DNA of 64,000 bases from an uncultured Roseburia sp. GTDB taxonomy: Bacteria > Bacillota > Clostridia > Lachnospirales > Lachnospiraceae. The stretch spans positions 1 through 64,000 of the forward strand of contig CANTEO010000003.1 of the NCBI GenBank assembly GCA_947652855.1, in the 5' to 3' direction. A model generated the notes under the pieces. That model had not been told where the DNA came from. It searched no databases and saw only the letters and a program-made list of their open reading frames with translations. The translations under genes and the position numbers were made by a program. This document shows positions 56,415-64,000 of this stretch, piece by piece (the stretch's first letter is position 1; the number at the start of each line of letters is the position of its first letter).

Positions 56415-57044
56415 ATGGTAATTAAAAATGTGTCGTTGGACACTGTTTGCGGCGTGACAAGCAAGCTGCCGGATCACGCATTGCCGGAGGTGGCGTTTGC
56501 CGGAAAGTCGAATGTCGGGAAATCCTCATTAATCAATGGCCTGCTGAACCGCAAGTCGCTGGCCCGGACTTCCTCGCAGCCGGGAAAGACGCAGACCATT
56601 AACTTTTACAAGATCAATGAGGATCTGTTTTTTGTGGATTTGCCGGGGTATGGCTATACGAGGGCGCCGGAGCAGGAGAAAAAGCGATGGGGCGTCATGG
56701 TGGAGAATTATCTGCATCGGTCGAAGAGCCTGTTGACCGTCTTTTTGCTGATCGACATTCGGCATGACCCGTCCGCGAACGACAAGATGATGTACGATTG
56801 GATCGTCCACCAGGGCTATGAGCCGGTGATTATTGCCACAAAGCAGGATAAAATTAACAAAAGCCAGCTTCAAAAGCACGTAAAGGCGATTCGGGACGGC
56901 CTTGCGTTAAGGCCGGGGACGCCGATTTTCCCGTTCTCAGCGCTAAAAAAACAGGGCGGGGAAGAAATTTGGGCGTATATTGACTCGCTTGTGTCAGGGG
57001 AGCCTCCCCAAAAGGGGAAGGCGCAAAAAGGGGCCATTCTGTGA
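56415..57044 (+). CDS. engB: Ribosome biogenesis GTPase EngB (YsxC/YihA)
   Basis: 209 residues from ATG 56415, behind GAGGGAGG; an upstream in-frame start lies inside lon. GTPase motifs: G1 GKSNVGKSSL, G3 DLPGYGY, G4 TKQDK, G5-like FSALKKQG. It assists assembly of the large ribosomal subunit and is usually essential. Its stop is overlapped by the GTG start of the next gene. Confidence 0.96.
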   Translation: MVIKNVSLDTVCGVTSKLPDHALPEVAFAGKSNVGKSSLINGLLNRKSLARTSSQPGKTQTINFYKINEDLFFVDLPGYGYTRAPEQEKKRWGVMVENYLHRSKSLLTVFLLIDIRHDPSANDKMMYDWIVHQGYEPVIIATKQDKINKSQLQKHVKAIRDGLALRPGTPIFPFSALKKQGGEEIWAYIDSLVSGEPPQKGKAQKGAIL

Positions 57045-58009
57045 GCGTCCCTTTTTGCGCAGAGTGCGGCGCAATTAGAAAGAAGCATGGCTTTGTGGCG
57101 GCATTTTTGTCTGCGGTCGCCCTTTGCGGCGTGCTTTTTGTAAAAGCGTATGGAAAAGACGCAGCGCGCGCGCATTCGGATGCAGCCACCATAGTGGCGT
57201 CCTTTTATCCGATGTATATTGCTGCGCTTAATGTCGTGGGAGATTGCGAAGGGGTTTCGCTCAAAAGCTTAAGCGAGCCTCAGACAGGATGCCTGCATGA
57301 TTTTCAATTGACGCCGGAGGACATGGAGCTGCTGTCGCAGGCCGATGCGTTTGTGGTGAATGGCGGCGGCATGGAATCGTTTCTGGTAGAGGCGGTGGAA
57401 GATTACCCGCAGCTTACCGTGGTGTCCGCGTCGGATGGGATAGAGGGAATCAGGGAAACGCCTTCCGAGACGTCCGAGAGGCATGACGAAGAAGGGGTAA
57501 ACGCGCATTTTTGGATGGGCTTGGAGGAATATCGGGCGCAGGTCGCCGCAATCGCTGTTGGGTTGGGGGAGGCCGTGCCGGAGCGCAAAGAGGAGTTTTT
57601 GGAAAATGCCGCAGAGTACGACCGAAAGCTGGCAGAGCTTTGTGAGGGGCAAAAAGAGCTGCGGGCGGCTGCGTCAGGCAGGAAAATGATATCGCTCCAT
57701 GAAGCATATGCATATCTGGCGAAGGACTATGGAATGGAGATCTGCGAGACCGTCAATCTGGATGAAGAGCGTCAGGTGAGCGCGGGCGAGGTGGCCAATG
57801 CCCTGTCTGCGGCCCGTGAGGAAGGGGCGCGTCTTTTGCTGGCGGAGGAACGCTACGGGAGAGGGCTTGCGGAAACGATACAGAATGAGGCGGACGTGAC
57901 GGTCGTATTTTTGGATACATTAACGAGAGGGGAGCGTCAAAAGGACAGCTATCTGACGGGGATGCAGGAAAATATGGAACGTTTGAGGAAGGCTTTGAAG
58001 GTGGAGTAG
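57041..58009 (+). CDS. Metal (Zn/Mn-type) ABC transporter substrate-binding protein
   Basis: 322 residues from GTG 57041, overlapping the engB stop. The mature part is a ZnuA/AdcA-like cluster A-I binding protein: IVASFYPMYIAALNVVGD at the start, and metal ligands His86 (CLHDFQLTPEDM), His156 (AHFWMG), His220 (SLHEAYAYL) and an acidic residue near Glu269/270. The hydrophobic helix (about 18-36) lacks a canonical lipobox (VALC has Leu at -1), so it may stay as a membrane anchor. The cytoplasmic leader has an unusual CAEC motif. ATPase and permease genes follow. Zinc is the best guess; manganese or iron is possible. Confidence 0.87.
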   Translation: MSVPFCAECGAIRKKHGFVAAFLSAVALCGVLFVKAYGKDAARAHSDAATIVASFYPMYIAALNVVGDCEGVSLKSLSEPQTGCLHDFQLTPEDMELLSQADAFVVNGGGMESFLVEAVEDYPQLTVVSASDGIEGIRETPSETSERHDEEGVNAHFWMGLEEYRAQVAAIAVGLGEAVPERKEEFLENAAEYDRKLAELCEGQKELRAAASGRKMISLHEAYAYLAKDYGMEICETVNLDEERQVSAGEVANALSAAREEGARLLLAEERYGRGLAETIQNEADVTVVFLDTLTRGERQKDSYLTGMQENMERLRKALKVE

Positions 58010-58010
58010 C

Positions 58011-58757
58011 ATGAAGAGGATGATTCAGCCCTGCGGGCTGCATTGCATCAAAGTGAATCATTTGGGCGTGCGCCTTGGGGGCCAGGTTATTTTGGAGGAC
58101 GTCAATCTGCATATCCATTGCGGCAGCATCAACGCGATCATTGGAAAGAACGGCGCGGGAAAATCCACGTTGGCGCGGGCGATCTTAAATGACGCCCCGC
58201 ATACCGGCACGATAGAGTTTAAGGATCGGGAAGATGGCAGGATGCAGAAGCTAAACGTCGGATATGTCCCGCAAAGCATTCAGATGAAGGAGCATATGCC
58301 GGTCAGCGTATATGACCTGATCGCGAGCTATCAGAGCCGCTTTCCGGTATTTCTGAAAAAAAGCAGGAGAGTGGAGCGTGAAATCAAAAAAGCGCTTGCC
58401 GCATTTGAGGCGGAGGAGCTGATTGACCGACAGGTGAGCAGGCTGTCCGGCGGGCAGCTTCAGCGGGTTTTGCTCGCCATGGCGGTTATGGACGAGCCAA
58501 ACCTGCTGCTTTTGGATGAGCCGGTGTCGGGGATTGACCGCAGCGGCATGGAATTGTTCTACCGTAATATGAAATATCTGGTGGAGCATTTTGACTTGGC
58601 CGTCATCCTGATCTCCCATGATTTGGAATATGTCAGGCAGTATGCCGACAAGGTGATTTTATTGGATCAGACAGTGCTGGCGCAGGGCAGCCCCGGAAAC
58701 GTGTTTCAGAGCAAGGCGTTTGAGGAAGTGTTCGGAAGGGGGAGGAGCGGTGTTTGA
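58011..58757 (+). CDS. Metal ABC transporter ATP-binding protein (ZnuC-like)
   Basis: 248 residues starting 1 nt after the preceding stop. Walker A is GKNGAGKST, the signature LSGGQLQRVLLA, Walker B LLLLDEPVSGID and the switch His is in LISHDLEYV. It matches the ATPase class that energises cluster A-I metal importers. The gene overlaps the permease gene by 8 nt. No Zur or MntR box was recognised nearby, and expression may follow the lon-engB transcript. Confidence 0.92.
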   Translation: MKRMIQPCGLHCIKVNHLGVRLGGQVILEDVNLHIHCGSINAIIGKNGAGKSTLARAILNDAPHTGTIEFKDREDGRMQKLNVGYVPQSIQMKEHMPVSVYDLIASYQSRFPVFLKKSRRVEREIKKALAAFEAEELIDRQVSRLSGGQLQRVLLAMAVMDEPNLLLLDEPVSGIDRSGMELFYRNMKYLVEHFDLAVILISHDLEYVRQYADKVILLDQTVLAQGSPGNVFQSKAFEEVFGRGRSGV

Positions 58758-59547
58758 ATATGCATTTATGCGCAATGCGGCGGTTGCCATTCTTCTCATC
58801 TCTCCGATGTTTGGGATGCTTGGGACAATGATCGTAAGCAGGGAGATGGCCTTTTTCTCCGATGCGCTTGGACATTCCGCGCTGACGGGGATTGCGCTTG
58901 GCGTGGCGCTTGGCGTGACGGACGCGAATGCCGCCATGATGGCGTTTGGCATTGCGTTCGCGCTGCTTTTGAATTATATTGGCAGTAAGAGCGGAAACTC
59001 CACGGACACTATTATTTCCGTCTTTTCCTCCTGCAGCGTGGCGGCGGGGCTTGCCATCTTGTCAAAGGGCGGGAATTTCAGCAAATATTCCGGGCTTTTG
59101 GTTGGGGATATCTTGAGCATCAAGAGCGGGGAGCTTACGGCGCTTGCGGCAGTTTTTGCCGTGGCTGCTTTATTTTATGTCTGCTGCTTCAATTGGCTCC
59201 ATGCAGTGAGCGTCCATCGGTCTTTGGCAAAGAGCAGGGGGATTCCGGTTTTTTTGGTGGAGAACTGCTTTGCTGTGCTGATTGCGGTGACTGTCATGCT
59301 CACCATTCGGTGGGTGGGAATTTTAATTATTAACGCGCTGTTGATTTTGCCTGCGGCGGCCAGCCGGAACTTGTCGGTAAATATGAGGGAATATCATTTT
59401 TTTTCCGTGCTGTTCTCTCTGTTTTCCGGCGCGATGGGGCTTTACGTCTCTTATTATACAGATGTCGCGACAGGGCCGACAATCGTAATTTTCGCCTCTG
59501 CCTTGTATTTTGGGACGTATGCGTACAGCCGGGCGGCGAGGCGATGA
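58750..59547 (+). CDS. Metal ABC transporter permease (ZnuB-like)
   Basis: About 265 residues. The likely start is GTG 58750, with AGGGGG 7 nt upstream and an 8-nt overlap with the ATPase gene. About eight to nine membrane helices. The ABC-3 family stretches FFSDALGHSALTGIALG, SGLLVGDILSIKSGEL and GILIINALLILPAAASR are present. It forms the channel of the importer with the two preceding gene products. Confidence 0.92.
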   Translation: MFEYAFMRNAAVAILLISPMFGMLGTMIVSREMAFFSDALGHSALTGIALGVALGVTDANAAMMAFGIAFALLLNYIGSKSGNSTDTIISVFSSCSVAAGLAILSKGGNFSKYSGLLVGDILSIKSGELTALAAVFAVAALFYVCCFNWLHAVSVHRSLAKSRGIPVFLVENCFAVLIAVTVMLTIRWVGILIINALLILPAAASRNLSVNMREYHFFSVLFSLFSGAMGLYVSYYTDVATGPTIVIFASALYFGTYAYSRAARR

Positions 59548-59620
59548 AAGATGCAGGAAATGCCCTGCGGGCGTCCCTGTAGGTCAAATAAGAAGGACAA
59601 GAGAAAAGAGAGGAGCGACT

Positions 59621-60109
59621 ATGGACGAAAAAGTGCTGGCGGTGGCGGCGGGTCATCCCATTACGGAAAAAGAGCTGAATGAGCTGATTGCAAATTATCC
59701 CCCAAAACAGCAGATTTATCTTTCTGACCCAAACGCGAAGGCGGAGGTGTTAGAGCAGCTGATCGGGTTTCATCTGTTCTCAAAGATGGCCGAGGAAGAG
59801 AACATTAGGGAAAGCAAGGAGTTTAAAGAGACGCTTGCGAAAATGGAAAATGAGCTGGCGAGCCATATGGCTGCGACGAGCGTGGTTGGGAAGGCCACGG
59901 TGGAGGAAGCGGAGGTGAGGGCCTACTATGACGCGAACCCGGATCAGTTTTTGAAACAGGAAAAAGAGGGCGGCAAAGAGGGGGAGGCCGTGCCTTATGA
60001 GGAGGTGAAGGAGCAGCTTCTTGCCGTTCTATTGCAGCAGAAAAAGCAGGAGGCTTATATGCGCAAAATCAAGGAGCTGGAAGAAACGTATGGCGTGGAG
60101 CGGCGTTAG
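59621..60109 (+). CDS. SurA/PpiC-like chaperone lacking its parvulin domain
   Basis: About 162 residues from ATG 59621, behind GAGAGGAG. The N-terminal helical domain (KVLAVAAGHPITEKELNELI ... VLEQLIGFHLFSKMAEEENI) and the C-terminal helix (YEEVKEQLLAVLLQQKKQEAYMRKIKEL) match the two ends of SurA/PpiC-type peptidyl-prolyl isomerases of Clostridia, usually about 245 residues. The parvulin domain expected between YYDANPDQF and the C-terminal helix is missing and is replaced by a short Lys/Glu/Gly linker. There is no signal peptide, so it should be cytoplasmic. It may keep a holdase role without isomerase activity; this is inference. Confidence 0.78.
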   Translation: MDEKVLAVAAGHPITEKELNELIANYPPKQQIYLSDPNAKAEVLEQLIGFHLFSKMAEEENIRESKEFKETLAKMENELASHMAATSVVGKATVEEAEVRAYYDANPDQFLKQEKEGGKEGEAVPYEEVKEQLLAVLLQQKKQEAYMRKIKELEETYGVERR

Positions 60110-60132
60110 CGTGACGGAAAGGGCGTGAGGGG

Positions 60133-60315
60133 ATGGAACAGAATCTTCCGAAAGACCCGGTGATGCTGCTTAGCTTTGTCAATACGCAGCTGCGGGACAA
60201 CTACTCTTCATTGGAAGATTTTTGCAGGTTTTTTGACCTGTCAGAAGAGAAACTGGTTGACAAATTGGAAAAGATTCAATATAAATATGATGCAAAGCAA
60301 AATCAGTTTATTTAA
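60133..60315 (+). CDS. DUF4250 small protein
   Basis: 60 residues. The opening LPKDPVMLLSFVNTQLRDNYSSLEDFCRFF and the ending YKYDAKQNQF match the DUF4250 family, which is widespread in Clostridia and has no known function. The ATG follows a GAGGGGA ribosome binding site, and the GH13 gene starts 21 nt downstream. It is probably a small helical cytoplasmic protein. Confidence 0.85.
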   Translation: MEQNLPKDPVMLLSFVNTQLRDNYSSLEDFCRFFDLSEEKLVDKLEKIQYKYDAKQNQFI

Positions 60316-60336
60316 ACAAAAAGGGAGGACAAAGCA

Positions 60337-61647
60337 ATGTGGGCATATGAAAGCGTGTTTTATCAGATTTACCCGTTGGGGTTTTGCGGTGCGCCGTTTG
60401 AAAATGACGGGGTTTTAACGCACCGGATTTTAAAAGTGAAGGATTGGATTCCGCATATGGAGAAGCTTGGCGTAAACGCCATTTATTTTTCTCCGGTGTT
60501 TGAGTCGGACACCCATGGCTACAACACCAGGGATTACAAGAAAATCGACTGCCGCCTTGGAACGAATGAAGATTTCAAGGAAGTCTGCGACGCGCTGCAT
60601 GAAGCGGGGATTAAGGTGGTTTTGGACGGCGTGTTCAATCATGTGGGGCGTGGGTTCGCCGCATTTCAGGATGTTGTGAAGAATCGGGAGGCGTCCGCCT
60701 ATAAAGATTGGTTCCATATTAATTTGGGGGGCAACTCCAACTACAATGACGGCCTGTGGTATGAAGGGTGGGAGGGAAATTATGACCTGGTGAAGCTAAA
60801 CCTTTACAATCCTGCCGTAGTGGAGCATATCTTCTCTGCGATTCAAAGTTGGGTGGATGAGTTTGACATTGACGGGCTGCGGCTCGACGTGGCGTACTGC
60901 CTGACTCCGGATTTCTTAAGGCAGCTTCGCACATTTACCAAGGGGCTGAAAGAGGAGTTTTTCTTGCTTGGCGAGACGCTGCATGGGGATTATAACCAGT
61001 GGATGAACCCGCAGATGCTGCACTCCGTGACGAATTATGAGTGCTATAAGGGGCTGTTCTCCAGCTTCAACTCCATGAATATGTTTGAGATCGTCCATTC
61101 CCTGCTGCGTCAGTTCGGGCCGGAAAACTGGACGCTTTATAAGGGATGCCATCTGCTTTCCTTTGTGGACAATCACGATGTGTCCAGGATCGCCTCAAAT
61201 TTGACAAACGAAAGCCATTTGCCGCTCATCTATGCGATGGCGTTTGGGATGCCGGGCATTCCTTGCGTTTACTATGGCAGCGAATGGGGCGCGAAGGCGC
61301 ATAAGTCCGAAGGGGATCCGGCGCTGCGCGCCTGCTTTGAGGAGCCGCTTGAGAATGAGCTGACAGAATGGATTGGCAAGCTGGCTGAGGCGAAAAAGCA
61401 TTCGGAGGCATTGAATTACGGCGCGTTCCGGTCGGTATTGCTGACAAACAAGCAGTGTATTTTTGAGCGGAAGACGGACAACGAGCGTGTCCTTGTGGCG
61501 ATCAATGCGGACGCAGAGGCATATCATGCGCATTTTGACGCTGGCTGCGGCATGGCGGTGGACTTGATTACCGGAGCGGAGCATGATTTTGGCGGTGGGA
61601 GCGAGCTGCCTCCATACAGCGCGTATTTCTGGAAAATGGAAAAATAA
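60337..61647 (+). CDS. GH13 alpha-amylase-family glycosidase (cytoplasmic)
   Basis: 436 residues, short for GH13, with no signal peptide. Catalytic residues are all in place: nucleophile Asp184 in DIDGLRLDVAYC, acid/base Glu213 in FFLLGETLHGDY and Asp281 in FVDNHDVSR. Region I is VVLDGVFNHVGRGF. The LHGDYNQWM stretch is similar to neopullulanase/cyclomaltodextrinase-like and maltodextrin-processing enzymes, but the N-terminal accessory domain of those is missing. It probably degrades imported maltodextrins. It starts behind GGGAGG, and cutC follows. Confidence 0.9.
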   Translation: MWAYESVFYQIYPLGFCGAPFENDGVLTHRILKVKDWIPHMEKLGVNAIYFSPVFESDTHGYNTRDYKKIDCRLGTNEDFKEVCDALHEAGIKVVLDGVFNHVGRGFAAFQDVVKNREASAYKDWFHINLGGNSNYNDGLWYEGWEGNYDLVKLNLYNPAVVEHIFSAIQSWVDEFDIDGLRLDVAYCLTPDFLRQLRTFTKGLKEEFFLLGETLHGDYNQWMNPQMLHSVTNYECYKGLFSSFNSMNMFEIVHSLLRQFGPENWTLYKGCHLLSFVDNHDVSRIASNLTNESHLPLIYAMAFGMPGIPCVYYGSEWGAKAHKSEGDPALRACFEEPLENELTEWIGKLAEAKKHSEALNYGAFRSVLLTNKQCIFERKTDNERVLVAINADAEAYHAHFDAGCGMAVDLITGAEHDFGGGSELPPYSAYFWKMEK

Positions 61648-61697
61648 TGCAGCGGTTTTGGCTGTTGCTGCAAAAAATGGCGGAAGGAGAAGGCGAG

Positions 61698-62432
61698 ATG
61701 AGATTGGAAGTCTGCGTCGATTCCTATGAATCGGCAGTCATTGCGCAGCGGGGAGGGGCGGACCGCCTGGAAGTCTGCTCGAACCTGATTATAGGGGGGA
61801 CGACGCCAGGCGTAAGTCAGTTTCGGCAAATCCGAAAGGATTGCGGGATTGAGCTAAACGTCTTAATCCGTCCCAGATTTGGGGATTTTTTGTATACAGA
61901 GCAGGAATTTTTAGCGATTGTGGAAGATGTGCGCCTGTTTCGGGAGCTTGGGGCCGACGGCGTGGTCGTTGGATGCCTGAATGCGGACGGGAGCCTGAAT
62001 CTGAAGAGGATGGAAACCTTAAGGAAGTGCGCGGGCGGCATGAATCTGACGCTGCATCGGGCCTTTGACGTCTGCAGCGATCCTTACCGGGCGCTGAAAG
62101 AGGCGGTTGGCTTGGGGGCGGACACCGTCTTAACTTCAGGTCAGGCTTCGGACTGCATGAAAGGCAAGGGCCTTTTGAAGGAATTGATCGGGCAGGCCGA
62201 CGGAAAAATAGAAATCCTGGTGGGCGGCGGCGTGAACGCTGACGTCATCCATACGCTAAAGCAGGAAATCCATGCCGAAAGCTTTCATATGTCCGGCAAA
62301 GCTTTGCTGAAAAGCGAGATGGCTTATCGGAAGGAAGAGGTCAATATGGGCCTTAAGGGCCTTGAGGAATTCGTCATCTTCCGCACGGATGAAGGGAAGG
62401 TCAGAGAGGCGAAGAGGGCCTTGCAGCAATAA
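61698..62432 (+). CDS. cutC: CutC-family protein
   Basis: About 244 residues from ATG 61698, with GGAG 8 nt upstream; the frame is open to 61647 but has no better start. The TIM-barrel signature RLEVCVDSYESAVIAQRGGADRLEVCSNL is diagnostic, and LTLHRAFDVC and TVLTSGQASDC follow. CutC was named for copper tolerance, but its biochemical role is uncertain. It ends the long plus-strand run, before a bidirectional terminator. Confidence 0.93.
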   Translation: MRLEVCVDSYESAVIAQRGGADRLEVCSNLIIGGTTPGVSQFRQIRKDCGIELNVLIRPRFGDFLYTEQEFLAIVEDVRLFRELGADGVVVGCLNADGSLNLKRMETLRKCAGGMNLTLHRAFDVCSDPYRALKEAVGLGADTVLTSGQASDCMKGKGLLKELIGQADGKIEILVGGGVNADVIHTLKQEIHAESFHMSGKALLKSEMAYRKEEVNMGLKGLEEFVIFRTDEGKVREAKRALQQ

Positions 62433-62460
62433 AAGGCAAAAATCACAGAAGGCAAAGAAA

Positions 62461-62502
62461 CGGACAGCGGCGCGTGTTTTCACGCGCCGCTGTCCGTTTC
62501 TG
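62461..62502. terminator. Bidirectional terminator between cutC and the FMN-binding lipoprotein gene
   Basis: A perfect 16-bp stem, CGGACAGCGGCGCGTG with CACGCGCCGCTGTCCG around TTTT, is flanked by an A-rich run on the left and TTTCTG on the right. It can therefore stop transcription from both sides of this convergent junction. Confidence 0.85.
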
Positions 62503-62552
62503 TAGATTTTTCAAATTCAACTGCCGCGTGGCCGCCATATGGCCTTCCGGCG

Positions 62553-62996
62553 CTATTCTTCCGGCGCTGCCTCCACAATGGCGGTATGGTAATCGCCTTT
62601 TTTGGCCTGTTCAATCACGGCGGCGGAAAGCTGAAAGAAATTGCCGCCGGAAGAAGTCGCCCCGCTCAATGCGTCCAGGCCGTCTGAGGACTGCTTTTCC
62701 ATCAGCATATTGGCATAATAGCGCGTATATTCGTTTGGGTATGTGCCGGACACGGTTTTCATATTTTCCATATAGGCGTTGTCCCAGGCCTTAATATAGC
62801 CGCTTGCGTCTTTGGCGTTAAATTCCACAGCGACAATCTGGTCGTTTTTGACCATGATACAGACGTACTCCTTCCATCCGTGGGAGTAATCAGACATCTC
62901 TGCCGTATAAAAGCCGTCTTTCATCTTATCTTTGGAGCCGCACCCGCTTAGCAGCAATACGGCAAAAAGCATCAAAATGCAGATCTGTTTTTTCAT
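62553..62996 (-). CDS. FMN-binding domain lipoprotein
   Basis: 147 residues. A type II signal peptide with lipobox LSGC (Cys19) anchors it outside the membrane. The FMN-binding domain has [16 protein letters not shown], in which SGAT is the covalent flavinylation motif recognised by ApbE. The opening [19 protein letters not shown] is typical of small FMN-binding lipoproteins. These carry electrons at the cell surface, as in extracellular electron transfer or respiratory complexes. It overlaps the chemoreceptor stop codon by 4 nt, so the two are co-translated. No apbE is in the window. Confidence 0.88.
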   Translation of the reverse strand: MKKQICILMLFAVLLLSGCGSKDKMKDGFYTAEMSDYSHGWKEYVCIMVKNDQIVAVEFNAKDASGYIKAWDNAYMENMKTVSGTYPNEYTRYYANMLMEKQSSDGLDALSGATSSGGNFFQLSAAVIEQAKKGDYHTAIVEAAPEE

Positions 62997-64000
62997 GACA
63001 ATCCTCCTGTATTCGATTTGATTTTTACGCGTGAGACAAATTCCCGCAAGCTTTCTGCCTGCGCCAAAGATTCCGCCGCCATCCCGTCGTTCTTTCCGGC
63101 AATGCCGTGCAGGCTCTCTAAGCAGTCGTTGGCATGGGAGACGGCGTCGGTTTGGTCGTTCGCCGTATCGGAAAGCTTTCTTGAGATGTCCCGGTACTCT
63201 TCCGTTAACGCCGCAATGTCCCGGAAGGTCTTTGCGGTTCGTTCCGCGGTCTTAAGGCCGGCCTGGATTGTTTCTGCGGACCGCTCAATTAAGCTCCCTG
63301 TCTCAAGGAGGGCGTTGGCCGTTTGGCTGGACAAGTGATTGATTTCGTTCGCCACAACTGAGAAGCCTTTTCCGGCCTCTCCGGCCCTTGCGGCTTCTAC
63401 GGCCGCGTTTAGGGACAGCAGGTTGGTCTGGCGGGAGATGTCTTCGATCAGCAGGCTGACGTTTGAGATTTCCTTCACAGAAGCGTCAATTTGCGACATG
63501 GCGTGCAGCATATTTTGCATATCGCTTTCGCCCAGGGTCGTTTTTTCTCCCGCTTCCGTAACGCAGCGCTCCAGTGTCTTGGCATTTTCAATATTTTGGC
63601 TGATGGAAGACGTAATGGCCTCCATATTTTCTTTCATGTCCTCTAACAGCGCGCCCTGTTCCTTTGAGCCTTCCAAAAGCTGTTTTGCGCAGTCAGACAC
63701 ATTGACGGAAGACAGGCTCATTTTTTGCATGGAGTGGTTTAGGGCCGCCTGGATATTGTGGAGAGAATCGCGTATAGAGGAAAAATCCCCTTGAAAATGA
63801 TCCGGGACAGTGTGGGTGTAATCTCCCTGCGCAAGCGTGCTTAAGCATCCGTCAATGTCCTCTATGTAGCGTTTTAAGCTGGCAATCGTCTTGGCGAGCG
63901 CGTCGGTTAAGATGCGGGTTTCATCATTGCTCTCTGATAAAATCACCTGTTCCGTTAAGTTGCCGTCAGAGAGCGTCTGCAGGCGCCTCGTCGCAAGCGA
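62993..64000 (-). CDS. Methyl-accepting chemotaxis protein, 5' end beyond the window
   Basis: Partial: the minus-strand frame runs in from the right edge without a stop, and about 336 residues are present. It enters within a HAMP domain ([12 protein letters not shown]), followed by a second HAMP-like unit ([21 protein letters not shown]). The signalling domain has the hairpin tip region [37 protein letters not shown], typical of MCPs. A GTG at 63946 could be mistaken for a start, but the reading frame clearly continues upstream into HAMP sequence. The sensor and membrane regions lie outside the window. It is coupled to the FMN-binding lipoprotein gene. Confidence 0.9.
   Translation of the reverse strand, partial: SLATRRLQTLSDGNLTEQVILSESNDETRILTDALAKTIASLKRYIEDIDGCLSTLAQGDYTHTVPDHFQGDFSSIRDSLHNIQAALNHSMQKMSLSSVNVSDCAKQLLEGSKEQGALLEDMKENMEAITSSISQNIENAKTLERCVTEAGEKTTLGESDMQNMLHAMSQIDASVKEISNVSLLIEDISRQTNLLSLNAAVEAARAGEAGKGFSVVANEINHLSSQTANALLETGSLIERSAETIQAGLKTAERTAKTFRDIAALTEEYRDISRKLSDTANDQTDAVSHANDCLESLHGIAGKNDGMAAESLAQAESLREFVSRVKIKSNTGGLS

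Noticed and set aside
55529..56464. Minus-strand open frame of 311 codons opposite lon
   Set aside because: The lon protease domain on the plus strand is intact, and the antisense product resembles no protein family.
63946..64000. GTG at 63946 as the start of the chemoreceptor
   Set aside because: The frame continues upstream to the window edge with HAMP-type residues, so the gene is truncated by the window and does not start there.

Overview
This window reads as a chromosomal segment of a strictly anaerobic gut-type Firmicute, most likely a Lachnospiraceae (Clostridia) member. The reasons are the strong AGGAGG-type ribosome binding sites, the NfnAB-type ferredoxin oxidoreductase pair, a GH112 galacto-N-biose phosphorylase, the gene orders dnaE-pfkA and tig-clpP-clpX-lon-engB, a DUF4250 protein, and a giant secreted protein with FIVAR and BspA-type leucine-rich repeats. 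Base composition is moderately GC-rich. No rRNA, tRNA, CRISPR array, phage gene or insertion sequence was seen.

Left part (1-16.9 kb). A 3385-residue secreted surface protein fills the first 10 kb. It carries two sialidase-like propellers, each missing different active-site residues. After a strong terminator comes a six-gene operon: LRR protein, DUF2201/VWA protein, MoxR-type AAA+ ATPase, BceR-like response regulator, BceS-like histidine kinase and a lipoprotein. I know of no described function for this combination, and it is the best candidate for an undescribed system in the window.

Middle part (17-36.7 kb). Fatty acid and phospholipid initiation (plsX, acpP) is followed by the NfnAB-like pair. 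A GH112 phosphorylase stands alone under its own promoter. A thioesterase, an Xaa-Pro aminopeptidase and polA follow, then a gene fusing dephospho-CoA kinase to an FtsA-like ATPase with an internal start, and a WalJ-like metallo-beta-lactamase protein. Next is a surface O-acylation operon (MBOAT plus two SGNH proteins). A TPR protein lies on the minus strand.

Right part (36.7-64 kb). A 37-residue membrane peptide precedes a VanW-family protein. A long operon then holds an AIR synthase-like protein, an Lrp regulator, an aminotransferase, trmL, the ECF energy-coupling module and truA. A small coiled-coil gene lies opposite. dnaE and pfkA follow, then the protein quality-control cluster tig-clpP-clpX-lon-engB, which runs into a zinc/manganese-type ABC transporter, a parvulin-less SurA/PpiC-like protein, DUF4250, a GH13 glycosidase and cutC. 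A bidirectional terminator separates these from a minus-strand pair: a chemoreceptor cut by the window edge and an FMN-binding lipoprotein.

Functions are assigned by reading motifs in the translated sequence. No database search was run, so family names are recognition calls, and promoter and terminator calls rest on consensus matches and hairpin inspection only.
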